Shown piece after piece: positions 44,466-52,855 of a stretch of DNA of 64,000 nucleotides (within the stretch, counting starts at the first letter, position 1; each line of letters begins with the position of its first letter). The DNA comes from Sphingobium xenophagum NBRC 107872. GTDB taxonomy: Bacteria; Pseudomonadota; Alphaproteobacteria; Sphingomonadales; Sphingomonadaceae. The notes beneath the pieces are model-generated. The model was given only the letters and a program-made list of their open reading frames with translations. It ran no database searches and was not told the origin of the DNA. The position numbers were made by a program, and so were the translations under genes. The stretch spans positions 124,001 through 188,000 of the forward strand of contig NZ_BARE01000016.1 in NCBI RefSeq assembly GCF_000367345.1, read 5' to 3'.

Positions 44466-45914
44466 TCACTCTGAAATGACGGCCAGGCCGAGCGCGTCTT
44501 CATCGGCAGTCGCCGCGGCGAGTTCAGCGCGCGCTGCGGCGATGCGGGCTTGGGCTTCTATCAGCTTCACCTCGGCGTTCGTCGCGCTTTCCTCGCGCTG
44601 ATTGACCAGGAAAAAGTCGCTTGATCCAAGCGCGAAGCGGCGGCGTTCAGCGCTTGCCAACCGCTGCGCCAGCACGAGCTCTTTTTCGGTCGTCGCGACC
44701 AACTGGTTTGCCGTGTCCACTTCTATCCCGATTGCGGTGACTTCGGCGCGGATTTTCTCGGCCAGAAACTGTTGCTTGACCGACAGTTCATCGATCTTTG
44801 CCCGTGTTTCGGCCAATTTGCCCTTGGCCTTGCGGTTCTGGAGCGGAATCTTGAACGTGATACCGACGATCATTTCAAGCGGCGTCCGGTTCGTGCCGCC
44901 AAGGCCCGCCGGTCCGACATCCTTGGCGACCTCTCCGCCAAGGTCAAGCCGGGGTATCAGGTCGTTGCGGGCGAGCGCGAGCTTGACCGTCGCCTTGTCA
45001 ATCTCCTCAAGCATGATTGCAAAGTCGGGACGGCCCTCCAGATTGAAGGCGGGATCTGACCTGATGCCATCGAGCGCGTTAGCATCGGCTGGCAGCCGCG
45101 CTTCGTCGACAACAACCGGCGTGCCATCGGCGCTGCGGTAATAGAGCGACAGCTTTACCGCAGCGGCCCGGAAATCCTGCCGGGCTTCGACCACGAAAGC
45201 CTGCCGCCTGACCAGGTTGGCCTCATTCTCCGTCAGCAGGATGTCGGGTTTGGCGCCAAGCTGCACTTGCCGCTCGATTCCGTCGGTACGTCCCCCCGCC
45301 AGCGCCAGCAGCGCTTCGTAAGCCTTGAGCTTCAATCCGGCGGCGACCCATTTCTGATAGGCTTCAACCGCGCGGGCCTGGACCCCGATGCTCGTCGCTC
45401 TGGTTTCGAAGCGAGCGATGTCGATATCATTGGCGGCCAGCCTGAACTCGGAACGCCGTTCGTCGATCAGCCGATCGCGCAGCAGCGAATAGAGCCCGCC
45501 GACTTTCAGTTCGCCTAGCCGGTTGGTGTAGGATTTGTCTTCATAGATGGGAAAGTCGCCGCGCGACGCGCGGTATTGCCCATAGACATAGCCGCCATTG
45601 TTGCTGAGCGGCTGTTCGGTCTTGCCGGCAATTTCCGTGCCGTCATAATAGCCCAGAGTCCGGCTGCGCGCCTCGACCGCAAAGACAGTGTCGAACGCGC
45701 CCTGGGCGGTCAGCGCGCGCGCCTCGGCCTGACGGTTGCGTGCCAGTGCCGCGATGATTTCTGGCGCGGAACGGGCTGACGACCGCAATACTTCTTGCAG
45801 CGTTAGCGGCCGGGCCGCTTCGTTCACCGACGACTGCGCTGCATTCTCTTGGCCATGCACAGTCGCAGGTACGGCAGCGCTTAGCAACGCTGCCATGCCG
45901 ATCACGATCCGCAT
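44466..45914 (-). CDS. TolC-family outer-membrane efflux protein
   Basis: A 482-residue outer-membrane-factor protein with a signal peptide (MRIVIGMAALLSAAVPATVHG) and two long alpha-helical repeats rich in Ala, Glu and Arg, as in TolC. It forms the exit duct of the export system coded just upstream. The start at 45914 is two bases after the HlyD-like stop, so they are cotranslated. It is followed by a 178-bp gap to the divergent lacI start, which contains nothing clear. Confidence 0.85.
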   Translation of the reverse strand: MRIVIGMAALLSAAVPATVHGQENAAQSSVNEAARPLTLQEVLRSSARSAPEIIAALARNRQAEARALTAQGAFDTVFAVEARSRTLGYYDGTEIAGKTEQPLSNNGGYVYGQYRASRGDFPIYEDKSYTNRLGELKVGGLYSLLRDRLIDERRSEFRLAANDIDIARFETRATSIGVQARAVEAYQKWVAAGLKLKAYEALLALAGGRTDGIERQVQLGAKPDILLTENEANLVRRQAFVVEARQDFRAAAVKLSLYYRSADGTPVVVDEARLPADANALDGIRSDPAFNLEGRPDFAIMLEEIDKATVKLALARNDLIPRLDLGGEVAKDVGPAGLGGTNRTPLEMIVGITFKIPLQNRKAKGKLAETRAKIDELSVKQQFLAEKIRAEVTAIGIEVDTANQLVATTEKELVLAQRLASAERRRFALGSSDFFLVNQREESATNAEVKLIEAQARIAAARAELAAATADEDALGLAVISE

Positions 45915-45916
45915 CG

Positions 45917-46978
45917 TCACTTCTTCTTTTCGATCGAGCTTTTGCCAGATGTTTCCTGCGCCTTCTGCGCGACCTGATCCTGCCCGAAGTTCAAGGGGAA
46001 ATCGTTGAGTTGGCGCCATAGTTCGTAGCCGACCGTTACATTGTCACCCTGTATCCAGCCCAGCACCTTGCCGCCCTGGCGGACGAAACGGCGGTCCGGC
46101 CAGGCCGGCTTTCCGGGCCGCGGTTCGACCAGAACTCGGTACAGTCCATCGGTGCGCGGGGTCGGGTCCACAGAGCGGACTTGACCATCGTAGATGCCGA
46201 CCGCGAAGGCGGGCCATCCGCTGAACTGGAATGCGGGGAAGCCTTCGAATTCAAGTCGCACGAGGCGCCCTCTGTCGACGAGGGGGATGTCGCGTCCGTC
46301 GACGAACAGTTCGACGGCCCGCTCAATCTGTTCTGGCGCGATGGTTGCCAGCACCGTCCCCGCAGAAATCAGAGCGCCGCCGGCTTGCGCGTTCAGATTT
46401 TGGATGCGTCCGCCCCGCGGCGCGGTGACGATCTGCGCCGATTGCCGCATTTGCCGGACTTCAATCTGCTTGAGCTTCGCCCGCGCTTCAGCAAGCTTGG
46501 CGTTAGCGTCCGCAACCTTGATCTGCGTCTGTTCATAGTCGCGCCGCGCGGCCAACCCTTCGGAAAATAGCTGGCCGGTGCGTCCAACGTCGATCGAGGC
46601 GACCGCGCGGGCCTGTTCGACCGCTGCAATCTGCGCCTGCACTTCGGCCTTTTCCGCTGCCAGTCGCTCCAGAAAGTTGGGGTCGAGATCAACGACCTTG
46701 ACGATCGGATCGCCCGCCTTGACCAGTTGCCCGTCCTGAACGAAGAAGCGGTCCACCCGGCCTTCCACCAGCGACGACACTTGCTGCGGCCGGTCGTCCG
46801 GGTCGAGCGAAATGACCTGTCCGCCGCCCTGCGCAGTCTGCCGCCAGGGAACGAAGAGGATCGCGATGGCAAGGCACAGGCCAACGAATATCAGCCAGGC
46901 CACGACGATGACCAAGCGTGGCGGGTTGAGGCTGGCAAGGGAGCGGAAATGCGTCAGGTGGCTCGCGCTGATCATCAC
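45917..46978 (-). CDS. HlyD-family membrane fusion (periplasmic adaptor) protein
   Basis: The 353-residue protein has one N-terminal membrane segment (about residues 20-45), a lipoyl/barrel-sandwich motif (GRVDRFFVQDGQLVKAGDPIVKV), a coiled coil near residues 100-190 and a second lipoyl half (PRGGRIQNLNAQAGGALISAGTVL). It bridges the inner-membrane ABC protein and TolC. Its start overlaps the end of the ABC gene. Typical of type I secretion systems, but no substrate gene (RTX or bacteriocin) is next to it. Confidence 0.87.
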   Translation of the reverse strand: MMISASHLTHFRSLASLNPPRLVIVVAWLIFVGLCLAIAILFVPWRQTAQGGGQVISLDPDDRPQQVSSLVEGRVDRFFVQDGQLVKAGDPIVKVVDLDPNFLERLAAEKAEVQAQIAAVEQARAVASIDVGRTGQLFSEGLAARRDYEQTQIKVADANAKLAEARAKLKQIEVRQMRQSAQIVTAPRGGRIQNLNAQAGGALISAGTVLATIAPEQIERAVELFVDGRDIPLVDRGRLVRLEFEGFPAFQFSGWPAFAVGIYDGQVRSVDPTPRTDGLYRVLVEPRPGKPAWPDRRFVRQGGKVLGWIQGDNVTVGYELWRQLNDFPLNFGQDQVAQKAQETSGKSSIEKKK

Positions 46979-48657
46979 GCTTGTGCCTCCTTCTCAACCA
47001 GGAACCGTGACAGGGCGGCCGTGTCGGTAAAGCGATGTTGCGTCGTCGCGCCCAGCCAATAGCAGCTGTCGAGATGCACGGCTTCGGGCCTTCCGGTAAA
47101 CAAGAGTACCGTCGTGCCCTGTTCGCGCAACATCCGTAACGTCGCCTGAAGGGGGCCGTCGGGCATCATGTCGTACAGCTGCGACAGCAGCAATACTTTG
47201 GGCCGGCTGATCAGCGCGGTGGCGGCCTTGAGCTGCATCACCTCCAAGATGGAGAGCGGCGACCCGGAACTTGCCAGTTGCGTGTCCAGACCTTTGGGCA
47301 GGCTCGAAATGCGCGTCGTGAGGCCGACAATGTCGAGCACCTTGATGATGACGGCGCTGTCGGCATCGCCCCCCGCCGCCATGTTCAGATATTCGCGGAT
47401 GGTCACATCGACGATGCTGGGCCGGTTCAGCACCACCACGGCGGACCGCAGCAGATACATATCAAAACTGCTAAGGTCGCTGCCACCGATCGTCAGCAGG
47501 CCGGTGTCGGGATTGACGTGACGCTTGAGCAGCAACGCGATCTGCCTCTCGACGCCGGGCTCTGCCAGCATCACGGTCTGCTCGCCGCTTTCGATCGAAA
47601 AATTGAAGCGTGAGCCGGCCAGTTCCACGTTGCGAAAGCGGACCGAACCGTCGGGCGGCGCCTGACCGTTCAAGTCCAGCGCCTCCTGTGGAATGGCGAA
47701 AATCTGCGACAGTTCCTCCGAACTGGCCACCAGATCGTAGAAAGTGTCGAGATACCAGCCGAGTTGCGCAATCCCGTAGAACACCCCCGACAATATGAGT
47801 TCGGCGGCGACGAGCTGCCCGATCGACAGTTCGCCTGCCAGGATGAGGTTGCCGCCCAGCGCTAGCAGCGCGGCCGCAGCGAAGGCATAGACCAGGAAAT
47901 AGGCGAGAGCCTGTGCGAAGCTATAGCGGAAGTAGCGACGGTGGGCGCGGATATAATTGGCCGTCACGGCCTCCGACTGGTCCATCGCAAAGGTCAAATG
48001 CCGCGCCGATTTATAAAAGCCGTTCGATGCGCCGACGCTCTCCAGCCATTGAGCGGCCTCATGCTTGGCATGTGACACGCCGATAGCACCTGTGATCGCG
48101 CCGTGACGCCATACCATCCAGATCGCGATGCAGGTGACGATCAGCACTATGTTGAACGCCAGGAAAAAGGGGTGGTAGAAACTCGTCACGACCAGGCCGA
48201 CCGCGCCCTGAAGGATGATCGTGAAGGCACCGATGACCAGGCTGGGCACCGCTTTCTGAACGACGATCATGTCGAAATAGCGGTTGAACAGGCTTCCCCG
48301 GCTCTCATCCAGGAAAAACGGGTTCTGCGCATGAACCGCCCGAACCGTGACTTCGGCAACCACCCGTGCGAAAATCCGACGCTCGAACATCGTCAGCAGG
48401 TAGAGGCGCAGGGCGCTCAGGCAAGCGACAAGGAGCAGCAGGACCAGCAGGACGGCCGACAATATCCATAGCGGCGCGACCAGGGCGGTGCGCGCCACCG
48501 AATTGATGAGTAATTGGACCGAAATCGGTGTCGCCAGTGACAGCAATGTAATGGCCAGCGTGTAGACGACGCCAACATTCACATAGCCCTTGTCGGGTCC
48601 GACTATCTCACCAAGCCACGCGGCAGCATGCCGCAGACCGAACTGCTCGCCAGCCAA
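46975..48657 (-). CDS. ABC-exporter-like protein with a degenerate nucleotide-binding domain
   Basis: 560 residues: six predicted membrane spans (residues 25-310) and a domain that aligns over its whole length with ABC ATPases (residues 335-550), yet every catalytic motif is altered. Walker A reads LAEPGVERQ (no GK-S/T, residues 364-372), the Q-loop glutamine is Asn411, the LSGGQ signature is LSILE (468-472), Walker B is VLLLSQ instead of VLLLDE (488-493), and the switch histidine is Gly522. The frame is intact and the operon with HlyD and TolC genes is tidy, so this is not simple decay. It probably cannot hydrolyse ATP; it may act with another ATPase or use a different energy source. Confidence 0.82.
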   Translation of the reverse strand: MAGEQFGLRHAAAWLGEIVGPDKGYVNVGVVYTLAITLLSLATPISVQLLINSVARTALVAPLWILSAVLLVLLLLVACLSALRLYLLTMFERRIFARVVAEVTVRAVHAQNPFFLDESRGSLFNRYFDMIVVQKAVPSLVIGAFTIILQGAVGLVVTSFYHPFFLAFNIVLIVTCIAIWMVWRHGAITGAIGVSHAKHEAAQWLESVGASNGFYKSARHLTFAMDQSEAVTANYIRAHRRYFRYSFAQALAYFLVYAFAAAALLALGGNLILAGELSIGQLVAAELILSGVFYGIAQLGWYLDTFYDLVASSEELSQIFAIPQEALDLNGQAPPDGSVRFRNVELAGSRFNFSIESGEQTVMLAEPGVERQIALLLKRHVNPDTGLLTIGGSDLSSFDMYLLRSAVVVLNRPSIVDVTIREYLNMAAGGDADSAVIIKVLDIVGLTTRISSLPKGLDTQLASSGSPLSILEVMQLKAATALISRPKVLLLSQLYDMMPDGPLQATLRMLREQGTTVLLFTGRPEAVHLDSCYWLGATTQHRFTDTAALSRFLVEKEAQA

Positions 48658-49032
48658 TTTCCGTCCTCATCTTATGTGTGTGGCGCATGTAAAAAGGTCG
48701 CTGGCCGCCGACAAGATGGCAATGCTGCTGTGCAACATTTACTTACATGGAAGAGCCGGTCCTGAAATGCGGACGAGCGCCTTTCGGGTGTCGGATCGGT
48801 CCATAATCTCTCGACCTCGCATTGTGGATATACTCTGTGGGCAGTCGCAGCGAATTTATGATCAGTTGGCGTGCCTTGGTCATCCTATAATCCGAATCAG
48901 TCAAAACGCACAACCCAACTGCACCGGCAGCAGCGAAAGCTCGCACATTTTCGATAATGCCCTCCGGCCCAGCCAAACGCCGCCGCGCCATTCACTTGGT
49001 TGTCATCGCCTGCCACAGTGCCGACAATAGCC
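48658..49032. other. Intergenic stretch, no gene recognised
   Basis: About 375 bp between the divergent ABC-exporter and glutamine synthetase genes. Short frames exist on both strands but none has a Shine-Dalgarno or family-like sequence. It may hold the promoter of the export operon; I see no convincing element before the promoter at 49033. Confidence 0.5.
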
Positions 49033-49062
49033 TTGACACGTCAATAATGTGATCACTATATT
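49033..49062 (+). promoter_or_regulatory. Promoter with overlapping GntR operator before the glutamine synthetase gene
   Basis: TTGACA (49033-49038) and TATATT (49057-49062) are 18 bp apart, a near-consensus promoter. The palindrome GTGATCAC (49049-49056) fills the end of the spacer and touches the -10 element, so a bound repressor would block RNA polymerase. On the other strand it reads GTGATCACATTAT, identical to two other sites in the island. Confidence 0.7.
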
Positions 49063-49105
49063 GACGCGCAACTGTATAAAACCGCGTCAGTCAAGTTTGG
49101 AAGCC

Positions 49106-50485
49106 ATGCAGAACATTCCTCAACCAGCCGATGCCTTGGAATTTCTAGAGGCGAATCCGGAGATTGAATTCATCGAGGTCATTTTTACCTCGATGGCAGG
49201 GGTGCCGCGTGGCAAGCGTGTGCGACGCTCGGAACTGCTCAACATATACGAAAATGGGCGGCTGCTGCCGGGGTCGATGCTGGTCGTTGACGTGACCGGG
49301 CAGGATTGCGAGGAGACCGGGCTGGTCTGGGGAAATGGGGATCCGGATTTTCTCTTGCTTCCGGTCCCGGGCACGCTGGTAAAGGCGCCTTGGCTCGGTG
49401 ATGATGTGGCACAAGTGATCACATCTATGTATTTCCTTGACGGCACCCCCAACGATCTGGATCCGCGCCATGTGCTGCAGCGCGTGCTTGATCGCTTTGA
49501 CGAGATCAACCTTACGCCGGTCGTAGCTTGCGAGATCGAATATTATCTGGTCGATCCGGTGCGCGGACCGCGTGGCGAGCTGCGCCTGGCGCCGCCGCCG
49601 GGCAAGGCGAACCCGCCCGACCTTATCGATGTGTTCAGCCTGCGTGACATTCAGGACTATGCCCCTTTTTTCAAGGAACTGTGGCGTCTGGCTGGCATAC
49701 AGGGCATCCCGCTTGAAGCGGTGATTTCGGAATATGCTGCGGGCCAGGTGGAACTGACGCTGCATCATGGCCCCGATGCCCTGCGCGCAGCGGACGAGGC
49801 GCTGATGTACAAGCGTCTGGCGCGCGGCCTGGCGGCGACGATGGGGATGGAAGCCACGTTCATGGCCAAGCCGTTCACCCATTCGGCAGGCAGCAGCATG
49901 CACCTGCACTTCAGCATCAACGATGATGCAGGCGAGAATATTTTTGCCAGCGAAAATCCACAAGGCACGCTCGTGATGCGTCATGCCATCGGCGGCTTGC
50001 GTGAAACGCAGGCTGAAGCCTTCGGCATTTTCGCGCCCAACGCCAATTCCTACCGGCGTTACCGGGCCAATTCCTATGCGCCCACAGCGCCGATCTGGGG
50101 CGTGAACAATCGCTCGGTTTCGTTGCGCGTGCCAGCCGGGCCGCCCAAGTCGCGCCATGTCGAACATCGTTTCGCAGGTGCTGATGCCAATCCCTATCTG
50201 GCGCTGGCGGCGATGCTGGCAGGTGTCCACCATGGCATCATCAACCAGGTCGATCCCGGCCCGCCGGTCGAAGGTGATGGCTATAAGGCGGCTGCAAGCT
50301 CGCCCCACCAGGTGCCGGGCAACTGGTACGCAGCGATCGATGCGCTCGACAAATCCGACATCCTGCGGGATTATCTCGGATCGCGGTTCGTGGACATGTA
50401 CTGCGCCGTAAAGCGCGTCGAGCAGGATCGCTTCTTCAGCGAAGTCGTTTCGCTGGATTACGACTGGTATCTCAAGACCGTCTGA
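49106..50485 (+). CDS. Gamma-glutamyl-amine synthetase, glutamine synthetase family (PuuA-like)
   Basis: A 459-residue glutamine-synthetase-fold enzyme with the metal-site glutamate ACEIEYYLVD, the HSAGSSMHLHFS histidine motif, the ATP/glutamate segment NRSVSLRVP and the C-terminal RHVEHRFAGADANPYLALAAML. It is close to PuuA, IpuC and related ligases that join glutamate to an amine (putrescine, isopropylamine, ethanolamine) rather than ammonia. The ATG at 49106 is preferred; the GTG at 49049 lies in the operator. First gene of a three-gene plus-strand operon. The amine accepted cannot be told from sequence. Confidence 0.85.
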   Translation: MQNIPQPADALEFLEANPEIEFIEVIFTSMAGVPRGKRVRRSELLNIYENGRLLPGSMLVVDVTGQDCEETGLVWGNGDPDFLLLPVPGTLVKAPWLGDDVAQVITSMYFLDGTPNDLDPRHVLQRVLDRFDEINLTPVVACEIEYYLVDPVRGPRGELRLAPPPGKANPPDLIDVFSLRDIQDYAPFFKELWRLAGIQGIPLEAVISEYAAGQVELTLHHGPDALRAADEALMYKRLARGLAATMGMEATFMAKPFTHSAGSSMHLHFSINDDAGENIFASENPQGTLVMRHAIGGLRETQAEAFGIFAPNANSYRRYRANSYAPTAPIWGVNNRSVSLRVPAGPPKSRHVEHRFAGADANPYLALAAMLAGVHHGIINQVDPGPPVEGDGYKAAASSPHQVPGNWYAAIDALDKSDILRDYLGSRFVDMYCAVKRVEQDRFFSEVVSLDYDWYLKTV

Positions 50486-50528
50486 TCCGCCCGCTTTGGC
50501 GCCAGCCCACCGGACAGGGAACAACGCC

Positions 50529-51824
50529 GTGAACGAGCCTATGAATGATCAGGCCATTGTTGACCTGATCAAGCGCCGCGATGCTGCCTTTGGCCGTGGA
50601 GCGAAACTATTCTACGAAAAGCCGCTGCATCTGGTGCGGGGCGAGGGGGCATACCTGTTTGACACGGCCGGGCGGCGCTATGTCGATATGTACAACAATG
50701 TCCCCTGCGTCGGCCATGCGCACCCGCGCATTGTCGAGGCGATGGCGCGGCAGCAGGCTACGCTGAACACGCACAGCCGGTATCTGCACGAAAGCGCGAT
50801 TGCCCTTGCCGAGCGGCTGACCGGGTTGCAACGGGTGACCGAAAGCGCCATTTTCAGCTGCAGCGGTACCGAGGCTATCGAAGTGGCGCTGCGCATGTCC
50901 CAGATCGCCACCGGCGTGCGCGGGATCATCTGCACAAATCACACCTATCACGGCAACAACACCGTGGTTGGTGCGCTGACCAATCTGAGCGAGGATGACA
51001 AGAGCCACCTTGGCCTGCGTGCAATTCCGTTCCCCGAAACTTACCGCCCCGTGGAGCCCGGTCTTTCCGGTGCAGCGCTGGCTGACGCTTATATCGCCCG
51101 CCTGCGCACGGCGATTGACGAGTTGAAGGCCGAAGGCTCGGGCTTTGCGGCGCTCACCCTGTGCCCGATCCTTGCCAATGAAGGTCTGCCTGACATTCCC
51201 GAAGGATTTATGGCCAAAGCCGCCCAGGTCGTGAAGGCCGCAGGCGGCCTGATCATCGCCGACGAGGTTCAGGCTGGATATGGGCGCACCGGCCAATGGT
51301 GGGGTTATGACGCGGTAGGCTTGGTCCCGGACATCGTCGTTACCGGCAAACCGATGGGGGCGGGCCTGCCACTGGCGGCCACCACCGCGCGGCGCGATCT
51401 GGTTGAAGGCTTTCGCGCACAGACGCGCTATTTCAACACCTTCGCCGGAAGCCCGCTGCAAGGCGAAGTGGGACTTGCCGTGATCGACACGCTCGAATCC
51501 GAAGGCATGATCGACAATGCGCGCGATGTCGGTGCTGCGCTGAAGGCCGGATTGGCTGAGCGCATCGGGCACTGGGATGGCCTGGGTGATGTGCGTGGCA
51601 TTGGTCTGTTCATCGGGGTCGAGTTCGTTGACGCGGATGGTGCGCCTGACAATCCGCGTGCGTTCGATGTCGTTTGCCGCCTACGTGACCGTGGCTTCCT
51701 GACGTCCATCGACGGGGCATTCAACAACATGGTCAAGATCCGCCCGCCGCTGCCGTTGCAGGCAGCCGATGCCGAGGCGTTTCTTGACGCGTTCGACGGC
51801 GTGATGAAAGAGATCCATGGCTGA
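50529..51824 (+). CDS. Class-III PLP enzyme, aminotransferase or phospho-lyase
   Basis: The 431-residue enzyme binds PLP through the lysine in VVTGKPMGAG, with the cofactor motif ADEVQAGYGRTG. The N-terminal stretch YVDMYNNVPCVGHAHPRIVEA followed by LNTHSRYLHE closely recalls ethanolamine-phosphate and phosphohydroxylysine phospho-lyases (AGXT2L-type) more than GABA transaminase. Start at GTG 50529 with AGGGA nine bases upstream. It overlaps the downstream kinase gene by 8 bp. If it is a phospho-lyase, it would eliminate phosphate and ammonia from a phosphorylated amino alcohol to give an aldehyde; if a transaminase, it would do a PuuE/SpuC-like step. Confidence 0.75.
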   Translation: MNEPMNDQAIVDLIKRRDAAFGRGAKLFYEKPLHLVRGEGAYLFDTAGRRYVDMYNNVPCVGHAHPRIVEAMARQQATLNTHSRYLHESAIALAERLTGLQRVTESAIFSCSGTEAIEVALRMSQIATGVRGIICTNHTYHGNNTVVGALTNLSEDDKSHLGLRAIPFPETYRPVEPGLSGAALADAYIARLRTAIDELKAEGSGFAALTLCPILANEGLPDIPEGFMAKAAQVVKAAGGLIIADEVQAGYGRTGQWWGYDAVGLVPDIVVTGKPMGAGLPLAATTARRDLVEGFRAQTRYFNTFAGSPLQGEVGLAVIDTLESEGMIDNARDVGAALKAGLAERIGHWDGLGDVRGIGLFIGVEFVDADGAPDNPRAFDVVCRLRDRGFLTSIDGAFNNMVKIRPPLPLQAADAEAFLDAFDGVMKEIHG

Positions 51825-52812
51825 TAAGCTGACGATTGACCGCTACACCGATGCGGCGCGGGCGGCAGCCGATGCCTTTGGGCTTGACGTTGCCGAACTG
51901 CGTCCGATCTCGATGACCGAGAATGTCGTCTTCCGCCTGCGCGAGGCTAAAACGGATCAGCTCTATGCCGTGCGGCTGCATCGCCCTGGCTATCATGCGC
52001 TGGATACGCTGGTATCGGAACGGGATTGGACGTCGGCCCTTGCCGGCAAGGGCATGATCGTGCCCACCGGAAGGCGCGCTGGAAATGGTGATTGGTACGT
52101 GCCGGTTGCAACGCCCGATCCCGGTGGCTTGCGGCATGCGGGCGTGACGATCTGGCACCAGGGACACACTCTGGAGAGCCAGATCGGTGATGACCGCAGC
52201 CCGGAAACGTGGCCTTGGTTTCACCGGCTTGGCGCTCTCCTGGGAGAGTTGCACACCCATACCGAGAACTGGCCGATCCCTTCAGGGTTCGTGCGCCACC
52301 GGCTCGATATTGATGGCCTCATGGGCGAATCGCCGTTCTGGGGCCGGTTTTGGGAAAGCGCGCTGCTTGACGATGAAGAGAAGCGTTTGCTTTCTACCGC
52401 GCGGAAATGGGCAACCGGCAAGCTGGTGGAACTGGAGGCCAGCGGCGCAGCTTTCGGTTTGATCCATGCCGACAGTCATTTGGACAACGTTTTGATCAGC
52501 GACGATCGCCTTGGCCTTATCGACTTCGACGATTGCTGCTTTGGCTGGCAGACATTCGATATGTGCGTGGCCTTGCACAGTAGCTGGCCACACGCGGACT
52601 TCACCTCGATCCGCGATCACTTCCTGGCAGGGTATGAAACGCAGCACGCCTTGCCCGCCGATATTCTGCAGCAGCTCGATTTGTTCCTGCTGATCCGCTC
52701 ACTGCAACTGGTGAGCTGGCGCGAAATGCGGCCCGATATAGCCGCAAACCTGCGCAAAGAGCTTTGGATGCCAAAGCTTGCGCGGGACATCGCGCAGGCA
52801 ATGGCTTCCTGA
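51817..52812 (+). CDS. APH-family small-molecule kinase
   Basis: A 331-residue aminoglycoside-phosphotransferase-fold kinase with the Brenner motif LIHADSHLDNVLI (H-x-D-x4-N, near residue 217) and the metal-binding LIDFDDC. Relatives include homoserine, choline and hydroxylysine kinases and YihE/SrkA. Its 8-bp overlap with a phospho-lyase-like gene argues for a metabolic kinase that phosphorylates an amino alcohol (ethanolamine-like or hydroxylysine-like). Antibiotic resistance is unlikely in this setting. Confidence 0.78.
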   Translation: MADKLTIDRYTDAARAAADAFGLDVAELRPISMTENVVFRLREAKTDQLYAVRLHRPGYHALDTLVSERDWTSALAGKGMIVPTGRRAGNGDWYVPVATPDPGGLRHAGVTIWHQGHTLESQIGDDRSPETWPWFHRLGALLGELHTHTENWPIPSGFVRHRLDIDGLMGESPFWGRFWESALLDDEEKRLLSTARKWATGKLVELEASGAAFGLIHADSHLDNVLISDDRLGLIDFDDCCFGWQTFDMCVALHSSWPHADFTSIRDHFLAGYETQHALPADILQQLDLFLLIRSLQLVSWREMRPDIAANLRKELWMPKLARDIAQAMAS

Positions 52813-52855
52813 CACAACGCTGCGCCGGAGCATGTCCGGCGCAGTGTTTTGCACC

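Noticed and set aside
48743..48991. Minus-strand 82-codon frame between the exporter and glutamine synthetase genes
   Set aside because: No Shine-Dalgarno, no recognisable sequence, unusual composition; treated as noncoding.
49049..49105. GTG at 49049 as the start of the glutamine synthetase gene
   Set aside because: It is the operator palindrome itself, within the promoter; the family N-terminus starts at 49106.
51817..52812. Aminoglycoside resistance kinase
   Set aside because: Only the APH fold is shared; 8-bp coupling to a PLP enzyme in a catabolic operon points to a metabolic kinase.
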